Shown: positions 1-7,697 of the stretch, in pieces
Numbering within the stretch: the first letter of the stretch is position 1
Layout: every line of letters begins with the position of its first letter
Origin: an uncultured Propionivibrio sp.
GTDB taxonomy: Bacteria > Pseudomonadota > Gammaproteobacteria > Burkholderiales > Rhodocyclaceae
DNA: 29,911 bases
Assembly: GCA_938040985.1 (NCBI GenBank)
Contig: CALHZD010000036.1
Coordinates: 1-29,911, forward strand
Direction of reading: 5' to 3'
Program-made: the position numbers and the translations under genes
The notes under the pieces: generated by a model
The model's database searches: none
What the model saw: the letters and a program-made list of their open reading frames with translations, nothing else
Told to the model about the DNA's origin: nothing

Positions 1-357
1 GGTATGCCGCTCAGAGTTGCTGTTACAGAAGGCACCAGAGCTGATTGCAAGGAAGCGTGCGCATTGATTGACGGCTTGAGCGCGGAGGCGCTTTTGGCTG
101 ACCGTGGATATGACAGCAATGAGCTTATAGACAAGGCTGTTAAGTCCGGCTGCCGGCCCGTCATCCCGCCCAAAAAGAAGCGCAGGGAGCAACGCGATGA
201 TGACAAAGCTCCGTACCGTGTACGCCACTTGGTCGAGAACGCCTTTTTTCACCTCAAGAGATGGCGTGGCATCGCCGCGCGTTATGCAAAACGAAACCTC
301 TCCTTCCTTGCCGCCGTGCAAGTCAGGTGTAGCTCGTTGTGGGCAGAAATAATTTGA
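1..357 (+). mobile_element. IS5-family transposase, C-terminal part (cut by window edge)
   Basis: The reading frame is open from the first base and ends with TGA at 355-357, so this is the 3' end of a DDE transposase gene. Visible are the second catalytic Asp in LADRGYDS and the Y-x2-R-x3-E-x6-K signature of IS4/IS5-type transposases in YRVRHLVENAFFHLK, followed by the typical tail KRWRGIAARYAKR. In the IS427-type subgroup the enzyme is often made from two ORFs by frameshifting, so this may be the second ORF; the missing N-terminus lies outside the window. The likely right end of the element lies within or just before the palindrome at 368-406, but the terminal repeat cannot be fixed without the left end. 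Confidence 0.85.
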
Positions 358-367
358 CGGCACTGTC

Positions 368-406
368 TAGGAAGCAAACATGTGTTGAACACATGTTTGC
401 TTCCTA
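368..406. repeat. Perfect 39-bp palindrome downstream of the transposase
   Basis: Two perfectly complementary 19-base arms (368-386 and 388-406) flank a single G at 387. The arm reads TAGGAAGCAAACATGTGTT. No T-tract follows, so a simple intrinsic terminator is unlikely. It lies 11 bases after the transposase stop and could mark the IS right end, for example two terminal repeats meeting tail to tail, or a target palindrome. Confidence 0.85.
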
Positions 407-587
407 AGCCCCTAAATAATTGATAACACAACCAAGTGTTGCATCACGCAGCAGCGGATAAACCACTTTTGCCATTCCGCTTCGCATATCTTTTGATTTA
501 ACCTAAACTTTCCTCGCAAATCCCGTTGCGGGAAAGCGACGCACACCCGCAAATTCCGTACAATAACCGCCTCCGCCAAGCATTAGG

Positions 588-648
588 GTAGCCTGAAAGC
601 GAAGTTTTAACGAAGTTAAAACGCCCTTTGTCCATTTTCAGGCTGTCT
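588..648. repeat. Inverted pair of DNA-uptake-like sequences upstream of the acyltransferase
   Basis: GTAGCCTGAA near 588-597 faces TTCAGGCTGTCT at 637-648, whose reverse complement AGACAGCCTGAA is one base off the Kingella-type DUS AGGCAGCCTGAA. Between them lies a small perfect inverted repeat GTTTTAAC/GTTAAAAC. Inverted DUS pairs in Neisseriaceae commonly sit between genes and can act as transcription terminators. The rest of the 411-661 gap shows no gene. Confidence 0.6.
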
Positions 649-661
649 TTCCCCATCTGAC

Positions 662-1705
662 ATGACCGCCCCATCCGCTCCGCCGCTGAAACTTTCACGC
701 CGCATTACCCTGTTTGCCGCGCTCATTCGCCGCTTTTATTTCCGCCGTGTCGATGTGGTCGGTGCGCCGTTGTCCGCCAAGCCCACGCTTTTTATCGCCA
801 GCCACCGTAACGGCGGGACGGACGGATCAGTGTATGCCGAAGCGCTGGGCGATGTGCCTTCGTTGGTGTCGGTTCAGCTTTTACGCAGCCCATTTTTGCG
901 GCTGTTTATAAACGGAATTCCGGTGGTGCGCGACACCGACCGCGCGCGTTACGGCATACGCTCCGATACCGTTCCTTCCCCGCTGGCGGCGGGTATCGCA
1001 CAAATCCTTGCGGGCGGTAGTCTGTGCCTATATCCCGAAGGCACTAGCGAATGGCAGCCCCGCCCGCAGCCTTATCTAGGCGGCATGGGGGTGATGGCGG
1101 CCAAACTCAAAGCGGCGGGTGCGGACTTCGTCGTGCAGCCGCTGGGAGTGTTTTACAGCAAACCGGACGGTTTCCGCAGCCGCGTGTCGATTGTGACGGG
1201 CGAGGCGTTTTACCCGCAGGCGGACGGGGCGAAGGCTTTGCAGGCAGAACTGGCCGATGCGTTAGATCGGGTTTCCGTCTGTTGCGCCGATGTTGAGGCT
1301 TTCAATGCCGCTCAGTCTGTCGCCTGGCAGGCCGTGCAAAATGGGGAAGATTTCGGCGTGGCTTTTTTGGTGGCGCAGAAAACGGGTTGTCGTCCCGACG
1401 TGCCGCTCCCGTCGCCTCCCGTGCGGACGTGGGCAAAGATCCTTTTTGCCGCGAGCTTTCCGCTGCCCGCTGCTGCCGCGCTTTGGGCGCAATGCCGCTC
1501 GGACGGGCGCAACAACATTTCTTTCCTGCGGGTGGTCGGTGGTGTGTATGGTGCGCTGTTTCAGGTTGCCTGCTGGCTGACGTTGCTGCTGTTTTTCCCT
1601 GCCGCCGCGCTGCTTTGGCTTGCGGCGGGCGTTGCCGGCTGGTATTTTTATCCCGAACCTCTGCCCATCCCTCTCACCGAAGCGGACGGGGAAGGGACAG
1701 CCTGA
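662..1705 (+). CDS. PlsC-like lysophospholipid/glycerol acyltransferase with C-terminal membrane segments
   Basis: The 347-residue protein has the marks of the glycerolipid acyltransferase (PlsC/LPLAT) family. There is an acceptor motif near residues 48-54, HRNGGTD, which is an H-x5-D variant of the usual H-x4-D, and a glycerophosphate-binding motif near residue 124, YPEGTSEW. The family transfers acyl chains to lysophosphatidate or related lipids at the cytoplasmic membrane. Residues from about 258 hold two or three hydrophobic stretches (KILFAASFPLPAAAALW; FQVACWLTLLLFF) not found in minimal PlsC, suggesting membrane anchoring. No good Shine-Dalgarno precedes the ATG. A PAP2-family gene follows after an inverted DUS-like pair. 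The acceptor lipid is unknown. Confidence 0.8.
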   Translation: MTAPSAPPLKLSRRITLFAALIRRFYFRRVDVVGAPLSAKPTLFIASHRNGGTDGSVYAEALGDVPSLVSVQLLRSPFLRLFINGIPVVRDTDRARYGIRSDTVPSPLAAGIAQILAGGSLCLYPEGTSEWQPRPQPYLGGMGVMAAKLKAAGADFVVQPLGVFYSKPDGFRSRVSIVTGEAFYPQADGAKALQAELADALDRVSVCCADVEAFNAAQSVAWQAVQNGEDFGVAFLVAQKTGCRPDVPLPSPPVRTWAKILFAASFPLPAAAALWAQCRSDGRNNISFLRVVGGVYGALFQVACWLTLLLFFPAAALLWLAAGVAGWYFYPEPLPIPLTEADGEGTA

Positions 1706-1785
1706 GGCAACCTGAAAGCGTGTCGCCGCACAGTGCAACGTTCCCCGTCTATCGTAAAATGAAAAATAGAAGCCGCGCCTTGCGC

Positions 1786-1852
1786 GCAGCCTGAATGCGA
1801 AGCTTCAACAAAGTTAAAACCTGAACCCCAGCCGCATGTTTTTCAGGTTGCC
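1786..1852. repeat. Inverted DUS-like pair between acyltransferase and PAP2 genes
   Basis: GCAGCCTGAA at 1786-1795 faces TTCAGGTTGCC at 1842-1852. The spacer resembles that of the pair at 588-648 (GCGAAGYTTYAAC...AAGTTAAAAC), so the two intergenic spaces share a repeated element. The 12-mer AGGCAACCTGAA occurs exactly at 1705-1716 and, on the other strand, at 1560-1571. Confidence 0.6.
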
Positions 1853-1859
1853 ATTTTGA

Positions 1860-2666
1860 ATGGACAACATGCCCATAAGCCCGTGTATCGCTCGCCCCCT
1901 GCTTGCCCTGCTGGCCGCCATCATCGTGTCGGCCGCGTTGCGCCCGCTGAATCCATGGCTGCCCTATGCCGCCGCTGCTGCGTGGTTGGCCGTGCTGCAG
2001 CTGCATCTCGCCCGTTCCTCTTGGCAGAATGTGGCGCTGTTTGCGCTAGTGTGGCTGGTGTTCCCCCTGCTCAAAGCGGTGAACGCATATTGGCTGGCGT
2101 GGCATGCTGACGGCCTATTATCGGCGGCGGACAGCGCTTTGTGGGGTGGAAAAATCCTGCCCGCCTATTTCCGCTATGAAGACTTTCCGCTGGCGGCGGA
2201 TGTGTTTGCCGTCTGCTATTTCGCCTTTTTCTTCACCATTGCCGGGGCATCCGCCTATTACGCCGTGCGCCGCCGCGCGTCCGCACCCGCCTTTTTCAAC
2301 GGACTGCTGGGGATTTACCTGTTCGGGTTGATGGGCTACCTGCTGCTGCCCGCCGCCGGCCCCGCGTTTACCACCCTGCCAGACGGCGGCGCGCGCGGCC
2401 TCATTGCCCCGCACGTTATCGCCGTTGTGAACGACGGCGTAACCGGCATGGACGTGTTCCCCAGTTTGCATACTGCGCTGCCGCTGTTTATCACCGCATT
2501 TTTGTGGCGCGACGGCTGCTGCAAAACTGCGTTGGCGCTGCTGCCCGTGTCGCTCGGCATTGTGGGGGCGACCGTGTTCCTGCGCTATCACTACGGCGTG
2601 GACGTGCTGGTGGGCATACTGCTGGCGGCGGCGTTTGCGTGGCGTTATGCGCCAACGACAGCCTGA
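1860..2666 (+). CDS. PAP2/AUR1-like integral membrane phosphatase or phosphotransferase
   Basis: The 268-residue, very hydrophobic protein has about six predicted membrane segments. Its C-terminal half carries PAP2-type motifs: GPAFTT near residue 168, FPSLHTA near 200 (motif II, catalytic His) and RYHYGVDVLVG near 241 (motif III, His and Asp). This arrangement is typical of the PAP2_3/AUR1-like branch, which dephosphorylates lipid phosphates or transfers phospho-head groups between lipids at the membrane. It sits between a lysophospholipid acyltransferase and a PEP-utilising enzyme on the same strand, so a lipid substrate is likely but not shown. The start is uncertain: ATG at 1869 is equally possible and neither has a strong ribosome-binding site. 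Confidence 0.8.
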   Translation: MDNMPISPCIARPLLALLAAIIVSAALRPLNPWLPYAAAAAWLAVLQLHLARSSWQNVALFALVWLVFPLLKAVNAYWLAWHADGLLSAADSALWGGKILPAYFRYEDFPLAADVFAVCYFAFFFTIAGASAYYAVRRRASAPAFFNGLLGIYLFGLMGYLLLPAAGPAFTTLPDGGARGLIAPHVIAVVNDGVTGMDVFPSLHTALPLFITAFLWRDGCCKTALALLPVSLGIVGATVFLRYHYGVDVLVGILLAAAFAWRYAPTTA

Positions 2667-2733
2667 AAACGGCTTTTCGGTGAAAGACCCAATCCAATGC
2701 CCTTTTTTCCACACGACCGAAAGAAGACCCGCT

Positions 2734-5241
2734 ATGACCCAAACACCCCATCCCCACCTCCTTTCCTTCCACTCACCCGCCGCACTCGACACCGCCCTGG
2801 CCGGCGGCAAAGGTGTCGGTTTGGCGCGCGCGGCACAGGCCGGGCTGCCTGTTCCCGACGGCGCGGTACTCTCCACCGAAAGCTACCGCGCCTGGTTTGA
2901 CCCGCACCGTGCCGCCGTGTGCGACATACTGCGCCGCGAAACAGACGACACTGCCCGTAGCGCCGCTGTGCAAAGCTACCTGAAAACCCAGCCGCTGTCG
3001 CAAGAATTAACCGATGCGCTCACCCAATGGCAGCAAAGACAGCCTGAAACCTATTTCGCCGTGCGTTCCTCCGGTAGCGCCGAAGACCTGCCTGGCGCCG
3101 CCTTTGCCGGGCTGCATGACACACTACTCAACGTGCGTGGCGCAGAAAACCTCACCGCCGCGGTCAAACAATGCTGGCTGAGCCTGTGGAACGCTGAAGT
3201 GCTACCCTACCGCGAACGGCTCGGTCTGGCACACGAAGACGCCGCCATGGCCGTTGTCATCCAGCAAATGGCCGACGTGGGCGCAGACGAAAGCGCCGGC
3301 GTCGCCTTTTCCATCGACCCGGTGCGCGGCAGCCTCGATAACGTATTAATTAACGCCGCCTTCGGACTAGGCGAAACTGTGGTGGCCGGCGGCGAACCCG
3401 TAGACGAATATCGCGTCAATCGTGCGGGAGAAACCGTAGAACGCCACATCGCTGCCAAATCCGCCGCCCTGATACGCGGCGCAAACGGCGGCAGCGAAGT
3501 TTTCAGGCTGCCTGAAAACCGCCAAACCCAGCCCGCCCTCACCTCCGTGCAAGCCGCACAAGTCGCCGAACTTGCCCGCCGCGCCGAAGCCCATTTCGGC
3601 TTTCCGCAGGACACCGAATGGGCATTTTCCGGCGGCAGCCTCTACCTGCTGCAATCACGCCCCGTTACCCGCTTCGCCCCCCGCTGGACGCGCGACGAAT
3701 CCGCCGAGCGCTTCCCCAACCCCATCACTCCCCTCACTTGGCAGCTTTGCGAAGCCGGCTTCCACGAATCGCTCAACTATTCCTTCCGCCTGATGGGTCT
3801 GCCCCCGTTTTACGACAAATGGTTTTCCCTCAAAGACGGCTATGTCTACGGCAACCAGAACGCCGTGGAAATCTACGCCGGTCGCCTGCCGGCCGTCCCG
3901 CTGAGCGACGCAGAAGCCCTGGCCCGTTTCGTGGAAAACGGCGGCTTGTGGCGCTTTGCCTGGATCAGCGAACTGCCCACCCGCTGGATCAACGACCTCG
4001 ACGGCTACCTGCTCGCTATCGGCCGCTTCAACGCCCTGGATTATACAGGCAAAAATATCGCCGAATGCTGGCAGACCGTACGCGATATCAGTGCCGAAGG
4101 CACCCGCTATTTCCTGCCTAACATCGCCATTTCCCTCACTCAAACTCTGCTCTACCGCGTCTTGCAGCGCGTGCTGGCGATTATCGGTTGCCCGCAGCCG
4201 CAAGACCTGTTTGACCGTCTCACCGCCATCTCTGATACCAAAACCGCCGATGTTAACCAAGCCATGTGGCAACTTTCCCGCCTGCTGCGCGCCCAACCCG
4301 CACTCGCCGCTGAACGCTTTCACAGCCCCGAAGCGCTGTGGCACGCACTGGATAAGCAGCCTGAAATACAAAGCCGCTTCAAGCAGTTCATTGCCCAACA
4401 CGGCCACCGCGAAACCGACTTTGATTCCTATCGCCCTACTTGGCTCGAAGCCCCGCACACCGTGTTCAGCCAAATCCAAATGATGTCCAGCCAAGACGAC
4501 ACGGAACGCGAACGCCGCTACTGGCTCGCCAAAGACGCCATGTATACCGCCGAACACGAACTGTTTCAGGCCGCCCCCGCTAACCTCCACTTTTTCCTAC
4601 ACGAACTGCTGCGCCTCGTCCGCACCTACACCGCGCTGGACGATTTGGAACACTACCAAACCACCCGCCTTACCATTCCCTTCCGCTGCGCCGCCTACGA
4701 AACCGGCCGCCGCCTCGTCAATCTTGGCGCACTGGACGATGCCTGGGACATCTTCTTCCTGCCGCCCGCCGACATCGATCAAGCCGTGGCCGACGACGAC
4801 TTCCGCCGCCTGCGCCCGATTGCCGAACGTGAAAAAGCCGCCTATCAGGCCGCCTGGGACCGTCCTGCCGAATGGGAATACGGCAGCGCTCATTCACATA
4901 CCCCTGCCCAAACTGCAACGGAGGCCTGGCAGGGCTTGGGCGGCAGCCCGGGCAGCGCAGAAGGTAGCGTATTCGTCATTACCGACCCCTCCCAATTCCC
5001 CGACTTCCCGCAAGGCGCCATCCTCGTCGCCCGCACTACCAACCCCGCCTGGACACCACTGTTCTATCACGCCGCCGGTGTTATCACCGAAAGTGGCGGC
5101 CCCCTTTCACACGGCGCCGTAACCGCCCGAGAACTCGGCATCCCCGCAGTGATGGGCATCCGCAACGCCTGCCACCGCCTGAAAAACGGCCGGCGCGTGC
5201 GGATAGACGGCCGCAACGGTACGGTGGAAGTGTTGGATTGA
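2734..5241 (+). CDS. PEP-utilising phosphotransferase, rifampin-phosphotransferase/PEP-synthase-like
   Basis: The 835-residue protein starts at the ATG preceded by AAGAAG. Residues about 10-315 form a PEP/pyruvate-binding ATP-grasp domain, with GGKGVGLARA near the start and the nucleotide motif AVRSSGSAEDLPGAAFAG. The middle 320-740 matches the position of the variable acceptor-binding domain. The C-terminus is the swivelling phosphohistidine domain, with ESGGPLSHGAVTAREL and the catalytic His near residue 793. The order ATP-grasp, variable domain, His domain and the length fit rifampin phosphotransferase better than PEP synthase, which has a C-terminal PEP/pyruvate TIM barrel that is absent here. 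The family uses ATP to charge the His and passes phosphate to an acceptor. The acceptor here is unknown; its neighbours suggest a lipid-related role. Confidence 0.85.
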   Translation: MTQTPHPHLLSFHSPAALDTALAGGKGVGLARAAQAGLPVPDGAVLSTESYRAWFDPHRAAVCDILRRETDDTARSAAVQSYLKTQPLSQELTDALTQWQQRQPETYFAVRSSGSAEDLPGAAFAGLHDTLLNVRGAENLTAAVKQCWLSLWNAEVLPYRERLGLAHEDAAMAVVIQQMADVGADESAGVAFSIDPVRGSLDNVLINAAFGLGETVVAGGEPVDEYRVNRAGETVERHIAAKSAALIRGANGGSEVFRLPENRQTQPALTSVQAAQVAELARRAEAHFGFPQDTEWAFSGGSLYLLQSRPVTRFAPRWTRDESAERFPNPITPLTWQLCEAGFHESLNYSFRLMGLPPFYDKWFSLKDGYVYGNQNAVEIYAGRLPAVPLSDAEALARFVENGGLWRFAWISELPTRWINDLDGYLLAIGRFNALDYTGKNIAECWQTVRDISAEGTRYFLPNIAISLTQTLLYRVLQRVLAIIGCPQPQDLFDRLTAISDTKTADVNQAMWQLSRLLRAQPALAAERFHSPEALWHALDKQPEIQSRFKQFIAQHGHRETDFDSYRPTWLEAPHTVFSQIQMMSSQDDTERERRYWLAKDAMYTAEHELFQAAPANLHFFLHELLRLVRTYTALDDLEHYQTTRLTIPFRCAAYETGRRLVNLGALDDAWDIFFLPPADIDQAVADDDFRRLRPIAEREKAAYQAAWDRPAEWEYGSAHSHTPAQTATEAWQGLGGSPGSAEGSVFVITDPSQFPDFPQGAILVARTTNPAWTPLFYHAAGVITESGGPLSHGAVTARELGIPAVMGIRNACHRLKNGRRVRIDGRNGTVEVLD
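3502..3516. other. Exact DUS-dialect 12-mers, overlapping on both strands
   Basis: TTCAGGCTGCCTGAA contains AGGCTGCCTGAA (Simonsiella-type DUS) on the plus strand and AGGCAGCCTGAA (Kingella-type DUS) on the minus strand. It lies inside the PEP-utilising gene. One-mismatch relatives occur at 2973-2984, 3037-3048 and 4354-4365. Confidence 0.65.
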
Positions 5242-5259
5242 GCGATTTATCGAATACGC

Positions 5260-5276
5260 TATCTAGATTCTAGATA
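5260..5276. repeat. Short perfect palindrome after the PEP-utilising gene
   Basis: Arms TATCTAGA and TCTAGATA are separated by one T, 18 bases after the stop codon. The sequence is AT-rich and close to the point where DUS-like sequences stop. It could be an operator, a weak hairpin or an old junction; nothing decides between these. Confidence 0.6.
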
Positions 5277-5284
5277 TAAGTGGA

Positions 5285-5302
5285 TCGGGCATAAATGCCC
5301 GA
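5285..5302. repeat. Intergenic hairpin repeat (TCGGGCAT/ATGCCCGA)
   Basis: Perfect 8-bp arms are separated by AA, followed by CCTACGG. Pieces of the same motif (ATGCCCGAC) recur near 15006 and 29429, so this is a dispersed intergenic repeat. Confidence 0.6.
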
Positions 5303-5380
5303 CCTACGGATCTCGGCATAGACCCCGGTCGTTGACTCACCGGATAGAGCGTCAAACATCAATAAATAATAGAGCCCATT

Positions 5381-5851
5381 TTATCGGCATTCGAAACTTT
5401 CCGCCTTGCCTTTGTCGCAGCCTTTATAAGTCGCCACTTTCGGATAGGCGAAAATCGGCATCTGTTTGTTTGGGAAGGATTTTCCTTGTGCAATCATGCG
5501 TTCGCGGGCTTCGTTTTTGCCGTGCCAGTTTTCCAACAGCGTGAGCGGGTCGAAGTCGTTGAAGGTTTGTCCGCCGCCGCAGCGGTTCATGCCCGGCACC
5601 ATAAACAGGCGGCTGAAACTTTGGGCGTTTGGCGTGTCGGCGTTCATCTGTTTGAACCATGCCACTTGGTTTTTGGCGGAGAACACGGGGTTGGATACGC
5701 CGGTCAGTACAATCAGTTTGCCGCCGCGTGCTTTAAAGCTCGACAAATCGGTGGATACCGCGTCGTTAATCGCACCGGTTTGATAGGTTTTGGGCGTGTC
5801 GCGGTCAAAATCGAATTTGTCCAAATCAAAATCCGGCATGGCGGGGGTCAT
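5381..5851 (-). pseudogene. C-terminal fragment of a tannase/feruloyl-esterase-family gene
   Basis: The 156 codons encode only the last part of a tannase-family alpha/beta hydrolase (MTPAMPDFDLDKFDFDRD; SRLFMVPGMNRCGGG; FNDFDPLTLLENW). Full-length members have about 500 residues and a signal peptide, so the first two thirds, including the Ser nucleophile, are missing. The family's catalytic residues in this part also look lost: the His before Cys in the usual HCGGG is Arg (NRCGGG), and the position of the catalytic Asp reads SNP. The 5' truncation point lies at a copy of a dispersed repeat (5861-5915), which separates it from the carboxylesterase gene on the same strand. The first in-frame ATG is given as the boundary; the frame stays open upstream into the repeat. 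Confidence 0.8.
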
Positions 5852-5860
5852 AAAATACCA

Positions 5861-5915
5861 AGTCAGCGAGCCTCGCCGTGCGAGTTGTACTGTCTTCGGC
5901 TCACCGCCTTGCCTC
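5861..5915. repeat. Dispersed intergenic repeat, copy 1
   Basis: The stretch CCTCGCCGTGCGAGTTGTACTG...GGCTCACCGCCTTGCC matches the pattern GGCGCGCCTTGCCGTA-n-TACTGTCTGCGGC-CGCC-GCCTTG also seen near 7621, 9268, 13387 and 28542. Plus-strand coordinates are given; this copy lies between two minus-strand genes. Confidence 0.55.
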
Positions 5916-5919
5916 TCAT

Positions 5920-7530
5920 CTATTTGAAACGACTATGTTGCGCAATGACCGGCGTTTGATACAAGCCCAATCGTTCCCAGAAATCGCAGTGGTGCATTTG
6001 GCGGAAGGTTCCGCTTTTCATGGCGCTTTGCGGCAGGGTAAAGTTCATCACGTTTTGTTGTTGCGCGTCGTAGGGCGTCCAGTCGGGGCACAGGCGGTTC
6101 AGTTGCTTGATGTTTGTCCAGATGGCCGCCATGTCGTTCGCTAGTTGAGTTTGCTGCGCGTTGAGCGATGTGTCCGCGTTTGAGCCGCCTTTGAAGCCGG
6201 GGAAGAGATAAGGCAACTCGTAAGTGTGCGCGGCATTGGTGGCAATGCTGACCGGCGGCAGATAGGAGGGCGCGGTGCGATCGGCAAATTCGTAGGCATA
6301 CACGGGCATAAAGCGCGCCAGTTGTGCGTTGGTCTGATGCGCAGGGCAAGCGAATACGGAGTCGGTGAAATGCGCGGCGTAGGCTTCGGCTGGGTTGGCG
6401 TAGCGGTTGACGGGGTACTCCTGCAATACCCGGTCGGCAACGTCGCCGAAGCGGTTGCGGATCATTTTTTCATAGGCAGCCTGGTCGATCGGTTTGCCGG
6501 AAAGCTGTTCGGCCGTTCCCGCGAAAAACGTGCCTTCATCGAGCATGTTGCCGTTAATCAGCGTCACGCGGTTCACTTTGCCGGCCTGGAAGGCATCGGC
6601 GTAGGAAATCGGCAGGAAATCGCCGTCAATAATCGGCCGGGGAGTTGCAAAGGGCGTCTGCTCTTTCAAAATGGTGGCCAGCGGCAACGCGCGCAGGCAT
6701 TCGGCCGTGTCGCAACTGACCGCACGGGCAAAGCCTTCACCGCTTTTCAGCGCATCCGCCAGCGACACGGGGTTGGAAAACTGCCGCGCCGATACGTTGC
6801 CACCGCTCATAGCGACGGCGTATTGGAACTTGCCTGCGGAATAGGGCGAAACGATATGGCTGAACACGCTATGCGCCCCGGCAGATTCGCCGGCAATCGT
6901 GACATTGTTCGGGTCGCCGCCGAAATACGCGATGTTTTTCTGCACCCAATCCAGCGCCAGCGCCTGATCCATAAAACCGTAATTGGTGTGGCGGCTTTTT
7001 TCCGCATTCAGTGCGGGATGGGCGAGAAAGCCCAGCACGCCGACGCGGTAGTTGAACGTCACCACAATGCCTCTGCCCTGCCGCACCAGCCGTTCGGGGT
7101 TGTAATCGTTGCCCGAGCCGACGCGCAGCCCGCCGCCAAAAATCCATACGAATACAGGCAGCTTTTCTCCCGTTGCCAACGCATCTTTATTCACATAAAC
7201 ATTCAGATACAGACAGTCTTCCTGCCCGCCAGCCTTGGAAAACACGCCTAAATCGGCATTCTGCGCGCATTGCGGCGCGTCATTCAGCGCATCGCGCACG
7301 CCTGACCACGGCTCGGCGGGTTGCGGCGGTTGCCAGCGCAGCGCGCCCACAGGCGGCTTGGCGTAAGGGATGCCGCGATAGGCGTTCATGCCGTTTTGCA
7401 CCGTACCGCGCACTTCGCCGGCAGGGGCTTTGATGACAGGAGCCGGCGCGGGCGCGGCTTGGGCGGCGACGGCGGACAGTGCCAATGCGGCGGCGATGAG
7501 GAAGGATATGAATGGAAATTTAAGGTTCAC
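5920..7530 (-). CDS. Exported type-B carboxylesterase (GESAG hydrolase)
   Basis: The start is taken as GTG at 7530, preceded by AAGGAG nine bases upstream, giving 536 residues. This start gives a clean Sec signal peptide, MNLKFPFISFLIAAALALSA followed by VAAQA, so the mature enzyme is periplasmic or secreted. Carboxylesterase type-B marks are present: YRGIPYAKPPVG near the N-terminus, EDCLYLNVYV, the oxyanion-hole motif FGGG, the nucleophile elbow GESAGAHS, the acid region DEGTFF and the catalytic-His region AHTYELPYLF. The family hydrolyses carboxylic esters; the natural substrate is unknown. A degenerate copy of its last part lies just upstream of the gene at 7698-7920, and a dead tannase-family esterase lies downstream, so this was once a richer esterase locus. 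Confidence 0.9.
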   Translation of the reverse strand: MNLKFPFISFLIAAALALSAVAAQAAPAPAPVIKAPAGEVRGTVQNGMNAYRGIPYAKPPVGALRWQPPQPAEPWSGVRDALNDAPQCAQNADLGVFSKAGGQEDCLYLNVYVNKDALATGEKLPVFVWIFGGGLRVGSGNDYNPERLVRQGRGIVVTFNYRVGVLGFLAHPALNAEKSRHTNYGFMDQALALDWVQKNIAYFGGDPNNVTIAGESAGAHSVFSHIVSPYSAGKFQYAVAMSGGNVSARQFSNPVSLADALKSGEGFARAVSCDTAECLRALPLATILKEQTPFATPRPIIDGDFLPISYADAFQAGKVNRVTLINGNMLDEGTFFAGTAEQLSGKPIDQAAYEKMIRNRFGDVADRVLQEYPVNRYANPAEAYAAHFTDSVFACPAHQTNAQLARFMPVYAYEFADRTAPSYLPPVSIATNAAHTYELPYLFPGFKGGSNADTSLNAQQTQLANDMAAIWTNIKQLNRLCPDWTPYDAQQQNVMNFTLPQSAMKSGTFRQMHHCDFWERLGLYQTPVIAQHSRFK

Positions 7531-7585
7531 TTTTACGGGCTCCTTGTTTGAGATGGGGGGCTCTATTGCAGGATAGCCAATGTTT

Positions 7586-7615
7586 AATATAGTCAAGTAT
7601 CCAAAGAATCGTCAC
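7586..7615 (-). promoter_or_regulatory. Possible sigma-70 promoter of the carboxylesterase gene
   Basis: On the minus strand GTGACG (7615-7610) is followed after 18 bases by TATATT (7591-7586), about 55 bases before the proposed GTG start. The match is moderate and rests on pattern alone. Confidence 0.3.
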
Positions 7616-7620
7616 GTTGC

Positions 7621-7671
7621 AGCGCCCTTGCCGTACCTGTCAGGACTGTCCGCGGCGGCGCGCCTTGTTAT
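7621..7671. repeat. Dispersed intergenic repeat, copy 2
   Basis: AGCGCCCTTGCCGTACCTGT, then GGACTGTCCGCGGCGGCGCG and CCTTG, follow the same block order as copies 1, 3, 4 and 5. It lies upstream of the carboxylesterase gene, between it and the esterase remnant. Confidence 0.55.
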
Positions 7672-7697
7672 GTTTTTATCTGTTTAACTATCGGGTT

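Noticed and set aside
3655..4590. Minus-strand open frame of 311 codons inside the PEP-utilising gene
   Set aside because: It is a shadow of the continuous plus-strand gene with recognisable domains at both ends.
2734..5241. Calling the PEP enzyme a rifampin-resistance gene
   Set aside because: The domain order fits, but acceptor-site residues cannot be verified and the gene context points to lipids rather than drug resistance.
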